Below are positions 42,303 through 50,044 of a stretch of 64,000 bases of DNA, piece after piece (position 1 is the first letter of the stretch; every line of letters begins with the position of its first letter). Below the pieces are notes generated by a model. That model saw nothing but the letters and a program-made list of their open reading frames with translations. It was not told the DNA's origin and ran no database searches. Position numbers and translations under genes: made by a program. The DNA is from Verrucomicrobiales bacterium (lineage in GTDB: Bacteria; Verrucomicrobiota; Verrucomicrobiia; Verrucomicrobiales; DEV007): positions 62,001-126,000 of the forward strand of contig JAPYUT010000003.1 of the NCBI GenBank assembly GCA_029940475.1, given 5' to 3'.

Positions 42303-43016
42303 TCAGTCCCTTCCGGCAAGAGACATCAGGATCTGCAGTATGTACCAGAAAAGCAGAGCAACGCCTGCAAAAAGTGTCAATGCAGCGGCAACATGCTGGT
42401 CAGTGCGGTAGTGATGGATGATATTTGAGGTGCTGTGGAGGATGGAGGCCGAGGCAAAAACCGCCATTGCACCTGAGAAGATGAGGCCGAGGCCGAAACC
42501 AAAGACGATGCTGGCAACAATGATGCCCAGTGCCACAAAACCGCCTATTGTCAGGATGCCGCCGAGAAAGGAGAAATCCTTTTTTGATATGAAGGCGGTC
42601 GCCGTGATTCCAGCCACCATGACGGAGGTGATGAGCCCGGCCTTGGCCACCAGCCCACTGCCATCAGGCATATAATTGAGCGCAATATAAATGATCGGCA
42701 GGAAAATAATTGCCTCGGCGACGGTGAAAATTCCGAGACCGGCATACTGCATTGCCCTTGAGGAATCCGACATTGCCCATTTGTTGGCAATGAAGGAAAT
42801 GGCCATGAATGCCCCGAGGACCAGCAACCATCCCATGCCACCGGTCATCTTGAGGATAATGGGTTCAATGCCGGGCAGATTCAGGAGCATCGCCTCAATA
42901 ACAATGAACGCCGTTATTGCTCCCGCCAGATGGAAATAGGTTTGCCTGATGAACTGTGCGCGCACCGAGGGCTCCGCCCTGGCAACAACATAAGGGTTTG
43001 CGTATCCTGTGGTCAT
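42303..43016 (-). CDS. Bax inhibitor-1/YccA family membrane protein
   Basis: The 237-residue product has seven hydrophobic helices and the BI-1/YccA pattern: RQTYFHLAGAITAFIVIEA, then AMQYAGLGIFTVAEAIIFLPI, and a final helix with LFAGVALLFWYILQIL. It is an inner-membrane protein; BI-1 relatives are pH-sensitive calcium channels or FtsH-associated YccA-like proteins. The frame opens 55 codons upstream in the direction of the subtilase gene, but the ATG at 43016 starts at the conserved part. It follows the four-gene sigma cluster on the same strand after about 140 bases. Confidence 0.85.
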   Translation of the reverse strand: MTTGYANPYVVARAEPSVRAQFIRQTYFHLAGAITAFIVIEAMLLNLPGIEPIILKMTGGMGWLLVLGAFMAISFIANKWAMSDSSRAMQYAGLGIFTVAEAIIFLPIIYIALNYMPDGSGLVAKAGLITSVMVAGITATAFISKKDFSFLGGILTIGGFVALGIIVASIVFGFGLGLIFSGAMAVFASASILHSTSNIIHHYRTDQHVAAALTLFAGVALLFWYILQILMSLAGRD

Positions 43017-43158
43017 GATTGGCTTTCGCTTGGGTCGACGGTTTGCTGGACTGTTTAGGACAGTGCTGACCTCCTGAATGTAAGCGTGCAGGGTAATAGT
43101 GAAAGAGCAGGCTGGCAAGGGCTCCTTGGTGCTTCGGGTTTGTCCACCGGCCGGGTGT

Positions 43159-43935
43159 TCAGGCCGGCCAGGCTTCAGCAACTGTGCGCAGGGCGGACTT
43201 TGCCAACAGGGGCGGCAGCTTGGGATGAAGGGATAGCAGACGGGCGAGCAAACCGCTGACCCTGGGTGCGGAAAAACTGCTACCGATCACGCTGCGCGTG
43301 CCGCCACCGAGCCATGCGGCTTTTTTCTCCTCGCCGCGCGCGCCAAATTCAACGAGGTCGCCGGCCTGGAAGAACAGTTCCTCGGGCCCGCCGGCGGTGC
43401 GGGTCACGCTGATTGCGGAGGGGAAATGTGCGGGCCACTCGGCAATGGAGTAATCCTGGTTATTACAGGCGGCGACAACGTGCACGCCGCGAATGTAGGC
43501 CTCGTCAATCCACGACTTGAAGCTCATCACGAACTCTGCCCTGCCGGGACAGCCGAACGAGCAGTTGAGGATGTCGTAGCCGCGGTCGATTGCCAGTCGG
43601 GCACCCGCCCGGATGACCGAGGAGCGGGCTTCCTTGAAGGCACCGAGCACCCGAAAATTCCCGATTTCCGCTTCAGGCGCAATTTTGTGCAGGATGCCGG
43701 CGACCGCGGTGCCGTGCCCGAATACATCGGCTCCGTCACCCTCGTGCACGGAGATCATGCCGCCTTCAGCCTTGACGCAGAGGTTGTCACTTAATGTGAT
43801 GTCGCCGAGCTCCGGGTGCGTGCTGTCTATGCCGGAATCAAGCACCGCGATGCGCACCCCGCGTCCGGTTCCCGAGGCGAGTGCTGCCCGCGTTTTGGCG
43901 GGATCGATCCACACGGGGGTGTGACTATCAGCCAT
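43159..43935 (-). CDS. cytoplasmic S8 (subtilisin-like) serine protease
   Basis: The 258-residue product, from the ATG at 43935, has the complete subtilase triad: Asp33 (AVLDSGID), His74 (GHGTAVAG) and Ser220 (GSSFSAPRVSG), with an oxyanion Asn near 158-159 (AACNNQD). There is no signal peptide or propeptide; about 25 residues precede the core, so it should act in the cytoplasm. The gene overlaps the end of the GAF gene by 8 bases and is last in the cluster sigma - small protein - GAF - protease. The context suggests controlled proteolysis linked to sigma-factor activity. Substrate unknown. The frame could also start further upstream inside the GAF gene, but those codons lack similarity. Confidence 0.82.
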   Translation of the reverse strand: MADSHTPVWIDPAKTRAALASGTGRGVRIAVLDSGIDSTHPELGDITLSDNLCVKAEGGMISVHEGDGADVFGHGTAVAGILHKIAPEAEIGNFRVLGAFKEARSSVIRAGARLAIDRGYDILNCSFGCPGRAEFVMSFKSWIDEAYIRGVHVVAACNNQDYSIAEWPAHFPSAISVTRTAGGPEELFFQAGDLVEFGARGEEKKAAWLGGGTRSVIGSSFSAPRVSGLLARLLSLHPKLPPLLAKSALRTVAEAWPA

Positions 43936-44527
43936 CCTGCCAGCCGAGGATATGTTCAATGAGAACGAGATCGAGAATACGCGCGATGGCCGCAGAAGCG
44001 AGTTCCAGATCGCTGAGGTCCTCCCCGGAAAAGGTCTTTGATTCCCCGTCGCTTTCATTCGTAGACAGGTGGACACAGGAGACGATTCCACGCAGACGGT
44101 TTGCAAAGGTAAGGGGGATCGCGATCATCGCTTCGGTGCTCACGCCGAGCTGCCTGTCCAGCAACGGACTGTGTCCCGGGTTTGTGTGGATTTCATTTTC
44201 ACAGAATGGCTGGCCGGTGGCGAACACCATGCTAATGAGGCCCTGGTCAGTTGGCAGCCGGAACTTACCATTCAAGAAATCCTCTGCGTGTTCACCGCAG
44301 CCGAAAACCGGGGCCAGGTGATCGCCGGTGCTGTCGGCAAGCCATATTGCCCCGTGGCTGGTACCGGCCTTTCTAAAGGCTCCCAAAAGGGTGTTTTTTG
44401 CCAGTGGCGTAAGCAACCGGGTGAAGCTTCCGGTATCAAGATGATCACCCACGCTGGTGAGTTCATTGCGCAGGTGCTGGGCGGCACTGGCAAACTCGGG
44501 ATTTGGCGAAATACTTAAGCCGCCCAT
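43928..44527 (-). CDS. GAF-domain protein
   Basis: The 199-residue product is a single GAF domain (about residues 35-195): KAGTSHGAIWLADSTGDHLAPVFGCG, LISMVFATGQPF, and AMIAIPLTFANRLRGIVSCVHL are typical of GAF folds. The ligand is unknown (GAF domains bind cyclic nucleotides, haem, bilins or small metabolites). It overlaps the protease gene by 8 bases and follows the 71-residue protein gene after 63 bases on the same strand. It probably senses a cytoplasmic signal for the cluster. Confidence 0.78.
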   Translation of the reverse strand: MGGLSISPNPEFASAAQHLRNELTSVGDHLDTGSFTRLLTPLAKNTLLGAFRKAGTSHGAIWLADSTGDHLAPVFGCGEHAEDFLNGKFRLPTDQGLISMVFATGQPFCENEIHTNPGHSPLLDRQLGVSTEAMIAIPLTFANRLRGIVSCVHLSTNESDGESKTFSGEDLSDLELASAAIARILDLVLIEHILGWQDG

Positions 44528-44590
44528 TCTAATTTACTGGCATCTGGCTGGCAGCTTAAGGGTAACCCGGGGGTAAGGCACCGCATTTTT

Positions 44591-44806
44591 CTAGTTGTCT
44601 AACTGGCTGAGGAGGAAATTAATGGCATTCTGGTTGGTGAGCAATTCGCGTGAGACTTCCATCCGGTCGCCTTCGGGCAATTCTCCGGTGCTTAGCTGCC
44701 TTAATTTTGATTCCATGGCCGGGGTGAGTGCCTCGCTGGATCGTCCGCCAACTTCTGGTGAAAATTCCTGGAGGAACCGGTCAAGGATATCGATTTCATT
44801 AGTCAT
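44591..44806 (-). CDS. 71-residue anti-sigma-like small protein
   Basis: The short product has about 71 residues. Its second half (LRQLSTGELPEGDRMEVSRE, then the NQNAINFLLSQL helix) follows the zf-HC2 anti-sigma pattern (a GEL-like motif, then helix-loop-helix), but the zinc-binding His/Cys residues of that family are absent. It lies between the sigma-factor and GAF genes, on the same strand, with gaps of 100 and 63 bases. A soluble, zinc-free anti-sigma factor is a reasonable guess; a modified or cleaved precursor peptide is another. No function is established. Confidence 0.6.
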   Translation of the reverse strand: MTNEIDILDRFLQEFSPEVGGRSSEALTPAMESKLRQLSTGELPEGDRMEVSRELLTNQNAINFLLSQLDN

Positions 44807-44906
44807 TTTATGATTGGGAGGGGTTTATATTTTATGAGGAGGACGAACAGGGGGTGAGGGCTATGCAAATAAATGACAGGTAATTCCAATGTTTTTGACG
44901 CCCGGT

Positions 44907-45620
44907 TCAGCCAAACAGGTCTGATGATTGTTTACACAGTTCCACGAAATCTTCCCAGCGCAGTTCCAGCCAGGGATCGATGCGTTGCAGTTCGTTCATT
45001 GTGGTGGCACGGACTTCTTCCATTACGGCAGAAATATTGCGGCTGACTTTACTCTGACTCCAGTTCCACATCCTGCCAACCAGCTCCTGATCAAGCCCGT
45101 GAACCTTCACCAGCTTGAGGATAGCGAGTTTCTCAGGATCAATTGCTGTGAACGCCGCCAACATGGCGTCGCGTAGCAGCCCGACGAGCTGGTCTTCGCT
45201 CTCGCCGGGCAAATCCTTCCCGGGCAGGGAGTCAAAGGCATCACCAGGCTCAGCGTCGTCCCTGTCCCCCGGCAGTTGTCCGCGGAATTTTTGTCGTCGC
45301 TTGTAATCAATCAAACGGTTAAGGGCAGTGCGGGTCAAGAACGCGCCGAGGGAGCCTTTGCCGCTGAATTTTTCCAGCAGTGGTCGACGGCCGTCCCGGC
45401 TGTCAAAACAGTCGGCCCAAAGGTCGGCGGTGATATCCCTTGCCTCAGTGGCACTGGCGCCCCGGTTACGCAGAACGGCTTCAAGTCGGCTATTGGCTTC
45501 CGGGCAACGAATGGCGGAAGCAGCAACTTCATCGCCTGCCAGCGCAGCCTTGATGCGGGTGAGCTCCTCGAGTGTTTCTGCCGATGTGTCTTTGGGTTCC
45601 TCCATCTTGATATCGTTCAC
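44907..45620 (-). CDS. ECF-like sigma-70 family factor
   Basis: The 237-residue product, from GTG at 45620, has sigma region 2 (ARDITADLWADCFDSRDG, LGAFLTRTALNRLIDYKRR) and a region 4 helix-turn-helix (ILKLVKVHGLDQELVGRMWN, then SQSKVSRNI), with no region 3. That is an ECF-type layout. The GTG is chosen because a GAGG lies 8 bases upstream; an ATG at 45605 has no such site, and a TTG at 45653 lies before it. It heads a minus-strand cluster with the anti-sigma-like, GAF and protease genes. A 31-bp palindrome at 45686-45716 is 66 bases upstream and could be its promoter/operator region. Confidence 0.8.
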   Translation of the reverse strand: MNDIKMEEPKDTSAETLEELTRIKAALAGDEVAASAIRCPEANSRLEAVLRNRGASATEARDITADLWADCFDSRDGRRPLLEKFSGKGSLGAFLTRTALNRLIDYKRRQKFRGQLPGDRDDAEPGDAFDSLPGKDLPGESEDQLVGLLRDAMLAAFTAIDPEKLAILKLVKVHGLDQELVGRMWNWSQSKVSRNISAVMEEVRATTMNELQRIDPWLELRWEDFVELCKQSSDLFG

Positions 45621-45927
45621 GACATTTTCCTCATAACATGGCCTGCACGTCAACTACCGACCGTCGCTAAAATACCGTGCGCGCGGACGAGGCCCCGTTT
45701 TAAACGGGGCATCGTCGCCGTGCTTCACGCATTGCGGAGGAGGTTGGGGGATTTTTTCCGGGGGGAGAACGGGGTGGTTGTGGTATTGACGGGTGAATTA
45801 CAGGGGGTATGCAGTTTTTTCTAGCAGGATATACCTGGAGGGACACTTGCCTTGCGGCTTTTGTCCCAGAAAAGCCCGGTAACTCAAGGACTTTTGGTGG
45901 GTAAGCAGGGCACAATTGCCCCCTCCG
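45621..45927. other. 307-base noncoding interval upstream of the sigma-factor gene
   Basis: This stretch between the sigma-factor start and the rlmB-like stop holds the 31-bp palindrome described separately and GC-rich purine/pyrimidine runs. A 182-codon open frame on the plus strand (45276-45824) is a shadow that overlaps the sigma-factor gene. I see no RNA gene. Confidence 0.6.
45686..45716. promoter_or_regulatory. 31-bp palindrome upstream of the sigma-factor gene
   Basis: GACGA(G)GCCCCGTTT and its mirror AAACGGGGC(A)TCGTC are centred on T45701, with one mismatched pair. It ends 66 bases before the GTG at 45620, so it may be an operator or regulatory hairpin for the cluster. A terminator for rlmB is less likely because no T tract follows on the minus strand. 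Confidence 0.5.
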
Positions 45928-46500
45928 CTAGGTGGCAACGCGTTGCCGCCTAGCCTCAAAAAGGCATATTCCGGCAGCCACCGAAACGTTTAGGCATTCG
46001 ACTGAGCCCGCCATTGGAATTTTTGCAAGGAAATCACAATTTTCCTCCGTGAGCCGCCGCAGGCCATGTCCCTCTGCTCCCATGACAATGGCCATGGCGC
46101 CCTTGAGATTGATTTCATAGAGGGATTGCTCCGCCTTGTCCGAGGTGCCTGCAAACCAGACGCCTGCATCCTTCAGGTTGCGCATGGTGCGGGCAAGGTT
46201 GGTGACCTGAATGTAGGGAACTGATTCAGCTCCGCCACAGGCAACCCGCCGAACCGTCTCGTTTAGCGGAGCCGAGCGATCCTTGGGAGCGATCACTGCA
46301 CAGCACCCGGCGGCATCTGCCGTGCGCAGGCAGGCACCGAGATTATGGGGATCCTGTACATGATCGAGAATCAGCAGCAGGGGTGTCTCGGCGGCCTTGA
46401 TCAATGACGGTAGTTCGTCCTCGCGTGTCGCTTTCCTTTTTGCAGAAAAGTCAGCATGAAGGTGCTTGCGCTGGCCGGTGGAGCGGGATTGTTTAGCCAC
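45928..46500 (-). CDS. rlmB: short RlmB-like 23S rRNA 2'-O-methyltransferase (SPOUT)
   Basis: The 190-residue product closely follows the catalytic domain of RlmB, which methylates G2251 of 23S r[23 protein letters not shown] (motif 1), [12 protein letters not shown] (motif 2) and [18 protein letters not shown] (motif 3), then CLFEARRQR. The N-terminal L30e-like substrate-binding domain found in RlmB of about 245 residues is absent; only about 35 basic residues precede the SPOUT core. Either the short form is natural or it targets another RNA. The gene is monocistronic as far as can be seen. Confidence 0.8.
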   Translation of the reverse strand: MAKQSRSTGQRKHLHADFSAKRKATREDELPSLIKAAETPLLLILDHVQDPHNLGACLRTADAAGCCAVIAPKDRSAPLNETVRRVACGGAESVPYIQVTNLARTMRNLKDAGVWFAGTSDKAEQSLYEINLKGAMAIVMGAEGHGLRRLTEENCDFLAKIPMAGSVECLNVSVAAGICLFEARRQRVAT

Positions 46501-46568
46501 GGGTTAAATTGAGCTAAAAATGGCACGACGGAAACTGAAATAAATCAACCGGGAAGGGTTGCCGGTTT

Positions 46569-47747
46569 TCACTCCTTTGCCTTACCCTTTCGTGGCTGGC
46601 GGGAGGATTCAACCTCTCCGCCCTTGATTTCCACGGCACTTCCCAGCAGGTGCCTGGAGAAGAATGCTGCCAGGCGTTTGTCGATTTCGGGGCTATTGAA
46701 GCCACCGTGGCCACCCCCCTTGACGGTAATGAATGTGGAGTCGCAACCCGCTTTGCGCAGGGCCCGGTCAAGGATGACTGACTGGTTGTAGGGTACTAGC
46801 TGGTCATCGGTGCCGTGGATACTGAGCATGGGGGGATCGTCCTTGGATACATGGGTGATTGGAGAGGCATTGAGGGCGACTTTCCTGGTCTCCTGCAGGG
46901 GGCCTCCTACCAGCTTGGATTCCGGTGAACCTGCGGCATCATGATCGATGCGGCTTGGGAACCGTGACATTTCCAGCAGTGCTGAGGGTCCGAAGAAGTT
47001 GCCAACGCAGCTCACATTACTGCTGAATTCTTTATATGCTCCAAGTTGACCTTCAAGGTCATCAATTCCCCCGCTTGTTCCCAGTATTGCCACCAGATGG
47101 CCTCCGGCGGAAGTTCCGAACACGCCAATATGTTCGGCATTGAGGCTGTATTTTCCGGCGTTGCCGCGGATCCAGCGAATTGCAGCCTTGCAATCATGTA
47201 TCTGTGCCGGCCAATGGGCTTCGTTGGTCAGTCGGTAACCGATGCTGACCCCGGCATATTCCCCGTTTTCTACGAACCTTGTCAGCTGCCTGGTGCCGGA
47301 ACGCTTGTCACCGTTCTGCCAGCCTCCGCCATGAATGAATACCACGACCGGAAGCAATTTTGTCTTGCGCGTTTCTGGCAGCAGCAGGTTGAGGGTTTGC
47401 CTGGGATTATCAGTTCCGGCATAGGCGATATCTGACTCAATGTTTATTGCAGCGCTGGTTTTTCCCGGTGGAGTTTCCCGTTTGCCGGCGGATTGTGCTG
47501 CTTTCTTGCGAAACAGTGTGTCTTCCCCCCGCGTGATGAAGCCGTCACTGTCCTTGTCCGCACGTTCAAAGTTTGCTCGTGCGCGCGCAGGTAATTCTTC
47601 ACGGATTAATTTTCCGTCACCATTCTTGTCCCAGCGATCAAAGACAGTCTTACTTGATTGTCCCAGGAGGGTATTTGCCGATGCAATGGCAAGCAGTGAG
47701 AAGGCGGAGAGTTTGATCGCAGGGAGGTTGATGTTTATCAGGTTCAT
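46569..47747 (-). CDS. secreted EF-hand plus alpha/beta hydrolase (esterase)
   Basis: The 392-residue product starts with a signal-like helix (about residues 11-29). Two EF-hand loops follow, DKNGDGKLIREE (40-51) and DKDSDGFITRGE (64-75), both with calcium-ligand spacing. A linker leads to an alpha/beta-hydrolase domain (from about residue 110): VVFIHGGGWQNGD, GTSAGGH with the nucleophile Ser, HGTDDQLVP acid and GGGHGGF base. EF-hand plus esterase fusions are typical in Planctomycetes and Verrucomicrobia; the substrate may be an acylated polysaccharide. The C-terminus is basic (KGKAKE). Confidence 0.82.
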   Translation of the reverse strand: MNLININLPAIKLSAFSLLAIASANTLLGQSSKTVFDRWDKNGDGKLIREELPARARANFERADKDSDGFITRGEDTLFRKKAAQSAGKRETPPGKTSAAINIESDIAYAGTDNPRQTLNLLLPETRKTKLLPVVVFIHGGGWQNGDKRSGTRQLTRFVENGEYAGVSIGYRLTNEAHWPAQIHDCKAAIRWIRGNAGKYSLNAEHIGVFGTSAGGHLVAILGTSGGIDDLEGQLGAYKEFSSNVSCVGNFFGPSALLEMSRFPSRIDHDAAGSPESKLVGGPLQETRKVALNASPITHVSKDDPPMLSIHGTDDQLVPYNQSVILDRALRKAGCDSTFITVKGGGHGGFNSPEIDKRLAAFFSRHLLGSAVEIKGGEVESSRQPRKGKAKE

Positions 47748-48088
47748 ACGGATTTAGAGAATTCAAGGTTACTTGGTTGTGGTCCTGGTTACCCATTAAT
47801 CATTGGCATCCGGTGGTGTATTAGGCTCATGGACGATATCTATAAAGTGCGGATTCAAGATGACCTGAACATTATTGTTGGTTTTTATCAGCCCCGGGTG
47901 CGTATTACCGTTTTTCAGTGAAGTTGGAGGGAATTCTGCCAAAATCTACAGCATGGTTGTTTTTCTGATGTCCAATAAGGATTTTAACTCATTCACAATA
48001 AAGGATAAAAAGTATTTTTTTAGGAACTTTCGACCACTAAGCGCATTCGTGCTATCGGTAAGCCCGTTGGCTCTCATCAGCCGCTACG
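47748..48088. other. 341-base noncoding interval
   Basis: No gene or strong motif is evident between the EF-hand esterase and the MsbA-like exporter genes, which are divergent here. Promoters for both should be here. An open frame at 47875-48186 is probably spurious because it overlaps the exporter start in another frame. The last 100 bases are AT-rich. Confidence 0.6.
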
Positions 48089-50023
48089 ATGAAAAAGATT
48101 TCCCGCAAAGATATCGCAGGAATGTCCACGATGGAGTTCATGAAAGCTGGAGCTGGCCCATACCGCCAACTCGCCGGCTACCTTAAGCCTTACAAGGGGC
48201 GTTTTTCCGTTGGGATTTTCTTTGGTGCACTCTATGGCCTGATGAACGGCGGGATGGTGCTCACCATCAAGTATGTTGCCGAGATGGTGTTTGGCAGCAA
48301 GGATAACGCCAAGGAATTCGAGAAGCTTGTTAATGAGTTGCCGAAAAAGGCCGTTGCCGAGGGCGAGACGGCGTTTAATGCGGTGCGCGCGGCCTTTAAA
48401 GATGCATCCGTCCTTGATGCGGGAACGGCCTTAACCGGGCCGCTTTTGATGGCGGCAATGATGGTGCCGGCGATCATGCTGCTGCGCGGATTCTGTGGTT
48501 ACATGAACTCGTACTGTATGCTGTGGGTCAGCCTGCGCGTGCTCAGTGATATACGCATCAAGCTGTTCAGCAAGCTGATGGGGCAGTCCCTTGACTTTTA
48601 CAATAAACAGAAGGGTGGGGAACTGATCCAGACAGTGTTCAACCAGACGCGCATGGCGCAGACTGCACTGACTACTATTGCCAGTGATATGGTCAAGCAG
48701 CCGATCGCGGTGCTCTCCGCCGTGGCGGCAATTTTTATCATTGACTGGAAATTTGCGCTTGCGGCCTTGGTGTTGTTTCCGATTTGCATTATTCCGGTGA
48801 TTGTGGTCGGTCGCAAAGTGCGCAAGACGGGCGGTAAGGAAGAAGAGGAAGCGGGTATGCTGATGGTGGTGATGCAGGAGTCTTTTGCCGGTATACGGGT
48901 GGTAAAAAGTCATGCACGCGAGAAGCACGAGATTGCAAAGTTTACTGCCGCCAACAATAAAATGATGAAATTCATCATGCGCTGGCAGAAGGCGATGGAG
49001 CTGGTTGGCCCACTTGTTGAGACTGTCGCTTCATTCGGTGTAGCTGCGGCCCTTGTCTATGTTGCCATCAGGCCTGACCTGGGAGCTGCTCATTTTTTGG
49101 CCCTGCAGGCCGGGCTTGTGCTGCTTTATCCGCCGGCCAAGACACTGAGCCGGCTTCATATCCTCATGCAGAAGTGCCTGGCGGCGACCACCAAGGTATT
49201 TGAGATGATGGAGCGTGAACCTGCTATCAAGGATGCCGGGGATGCTGTGGATATCGATGGTGTCGGCGAGGGCATCTCCTTTGAGCAAGTCAGTTTCGCC
49301 TACGGCAAGCGGGCTGACGCAGTGACTGCCATCGATTTCAGCATTGAACAGGGAAAATCCTATGCCCTTGTTGGCCAGAGTGGTGCCGGCAAGAGCACAC
49401 TTTTTTCCCTGCTGTTGCGGTTTTACGAACCGCGTGAGGGGCGTGTTACAGTTGGTGGCATTGACATACGCAAGATCAAACAGACTTCGCTGCGTGATAA
49501 TATCGGCGTGGTAAACCAGGATACCTTCCTCTTCCATGATTCCATTTATGAGAATATCCGTTATGGCAAGCTCAATGCCACCCGTGAGGAAATTGAGCAT
49601 GCCGCGAAGCTTGCCCATGCCCATGATTTCATTCTTGAGCAGGACAAAGGTTATGACACCACGGTCGGAGATAAGGGGTGCCAACTTTCCGGGGGCCAGC
49701 AGCAACGTATCAGTATTGCCCGTGCGATCCTGCGTGATGCTCCCATTCTGTTGCTGGATGAGGCAACTTCAGCACTTGATTCAGAGGCGGAAAAACACAT
49801 TCAGGCGGCACTTGAGGAGCTCTCGAAAGGCAAGACCACCATTGCCATTGCCCATCGGTTATCGACGATCCTTAATGCTGACCAGATCGTGGTCATGGAT
49901 CGGGGCAGGGTTTGTGAAGTGGGAACTCATGCTGAGCTAATGGAGAAATCCGATATTTACCGGCGCCTTTACATGATGCAGTTTGGCCACGAGATGGAGG
50001 ATCGGCAGGTTGACCCGGGATAG
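48089..50023 (+). CDS. MsbA-like ABC transporter (exporter, TMD-NBD fusion)
   Basis: The 644-residue product is a half-transporter: a membrane domain (residues about 35-360, six helices) and one ATPase domain with GQSGAGKST Walker A, Q-loop NQDTFLF, LSGGQQQR signature and ILLLDEATSALD Walker B, then the His-switch AHRLSTI. It would dimerise and flip lipids, probably LPS precursor like MsbA, or another lipophilic substrate. A larger first loop (about residues 70-115) sits between TM1 and TM2. Multidrug-type exporters look identical at this level, so the substrate is not certain. No lpx genes are adjacent. Confidence 0.85.
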   Translation: MKKISRKDIAGMSTMEFMKAGAGPYRQLAGYLKPYKGRFSVGIFFGALYGLMNGGMVLTIKYVAEMVFGSKDNAKEFEKLVNELPKKAVAEGETAFNAVRAAFKDASVLDAGTALTGPLLMAAMMVPAIMLLRGFCGYMNSYCMLWVSLRVLSDIRIKLFSKLMGQSLDFYNKQKGGELIQTVFNQTRMAQTALTTIASDMVKQPIAVLSAVAAIFIIDWKFALAALVLFPICIIPVIVVGRKVRKTGGKEEEEAGMLMVVMQESFAGIRVVKSHAREKHEIAKFTAANNKMMKFIMRWQKAMELVGPLVETVASFGVAAALVYVAIRPDLGAAHFLALQAGLVLLYPPAKTLSRLHILMQKCLAATTKVFEMMEREPAIKDAGDAVDIDGVGEGISFEQVSFAYGKRADAVTAIDFSIEQGKSYALVGQSGAGKSTLFSLLLRFYEPREGRVTVGGIDIRKIKQTSLRDNIGVVNQDTFLFHDSIYENIRYGKLNATREEIEHAAKLAHAHDFILEQDKGYDTTVGDKGCQLSGGQQQRISIARAILRDAPILLLDEATSALDSEAEKHIQAALEELSKGKTTIAIAHRLSTILNADQIVVMDRGRVCEVGTHAELMEKSDIYRRLYMMQFGHEMEDRQVDPG

Positions 50024-50044
50024 GGAAATCCAGAGGATCAGCGT

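Noticed and set aside
45276-45824. 182-codon plus-strand open frame over the sigma-factor gene and its upstream region
   Set aside because: The sigma-factor motifs are on the other strand; the GC-rich region keeps frames open by chance.
47875-48186. 103-codon open frame before the MsbA-like gene
   Set aside because: It overlaps the MsbA-like start in another frame, and its product has no recognisable motif or leader.
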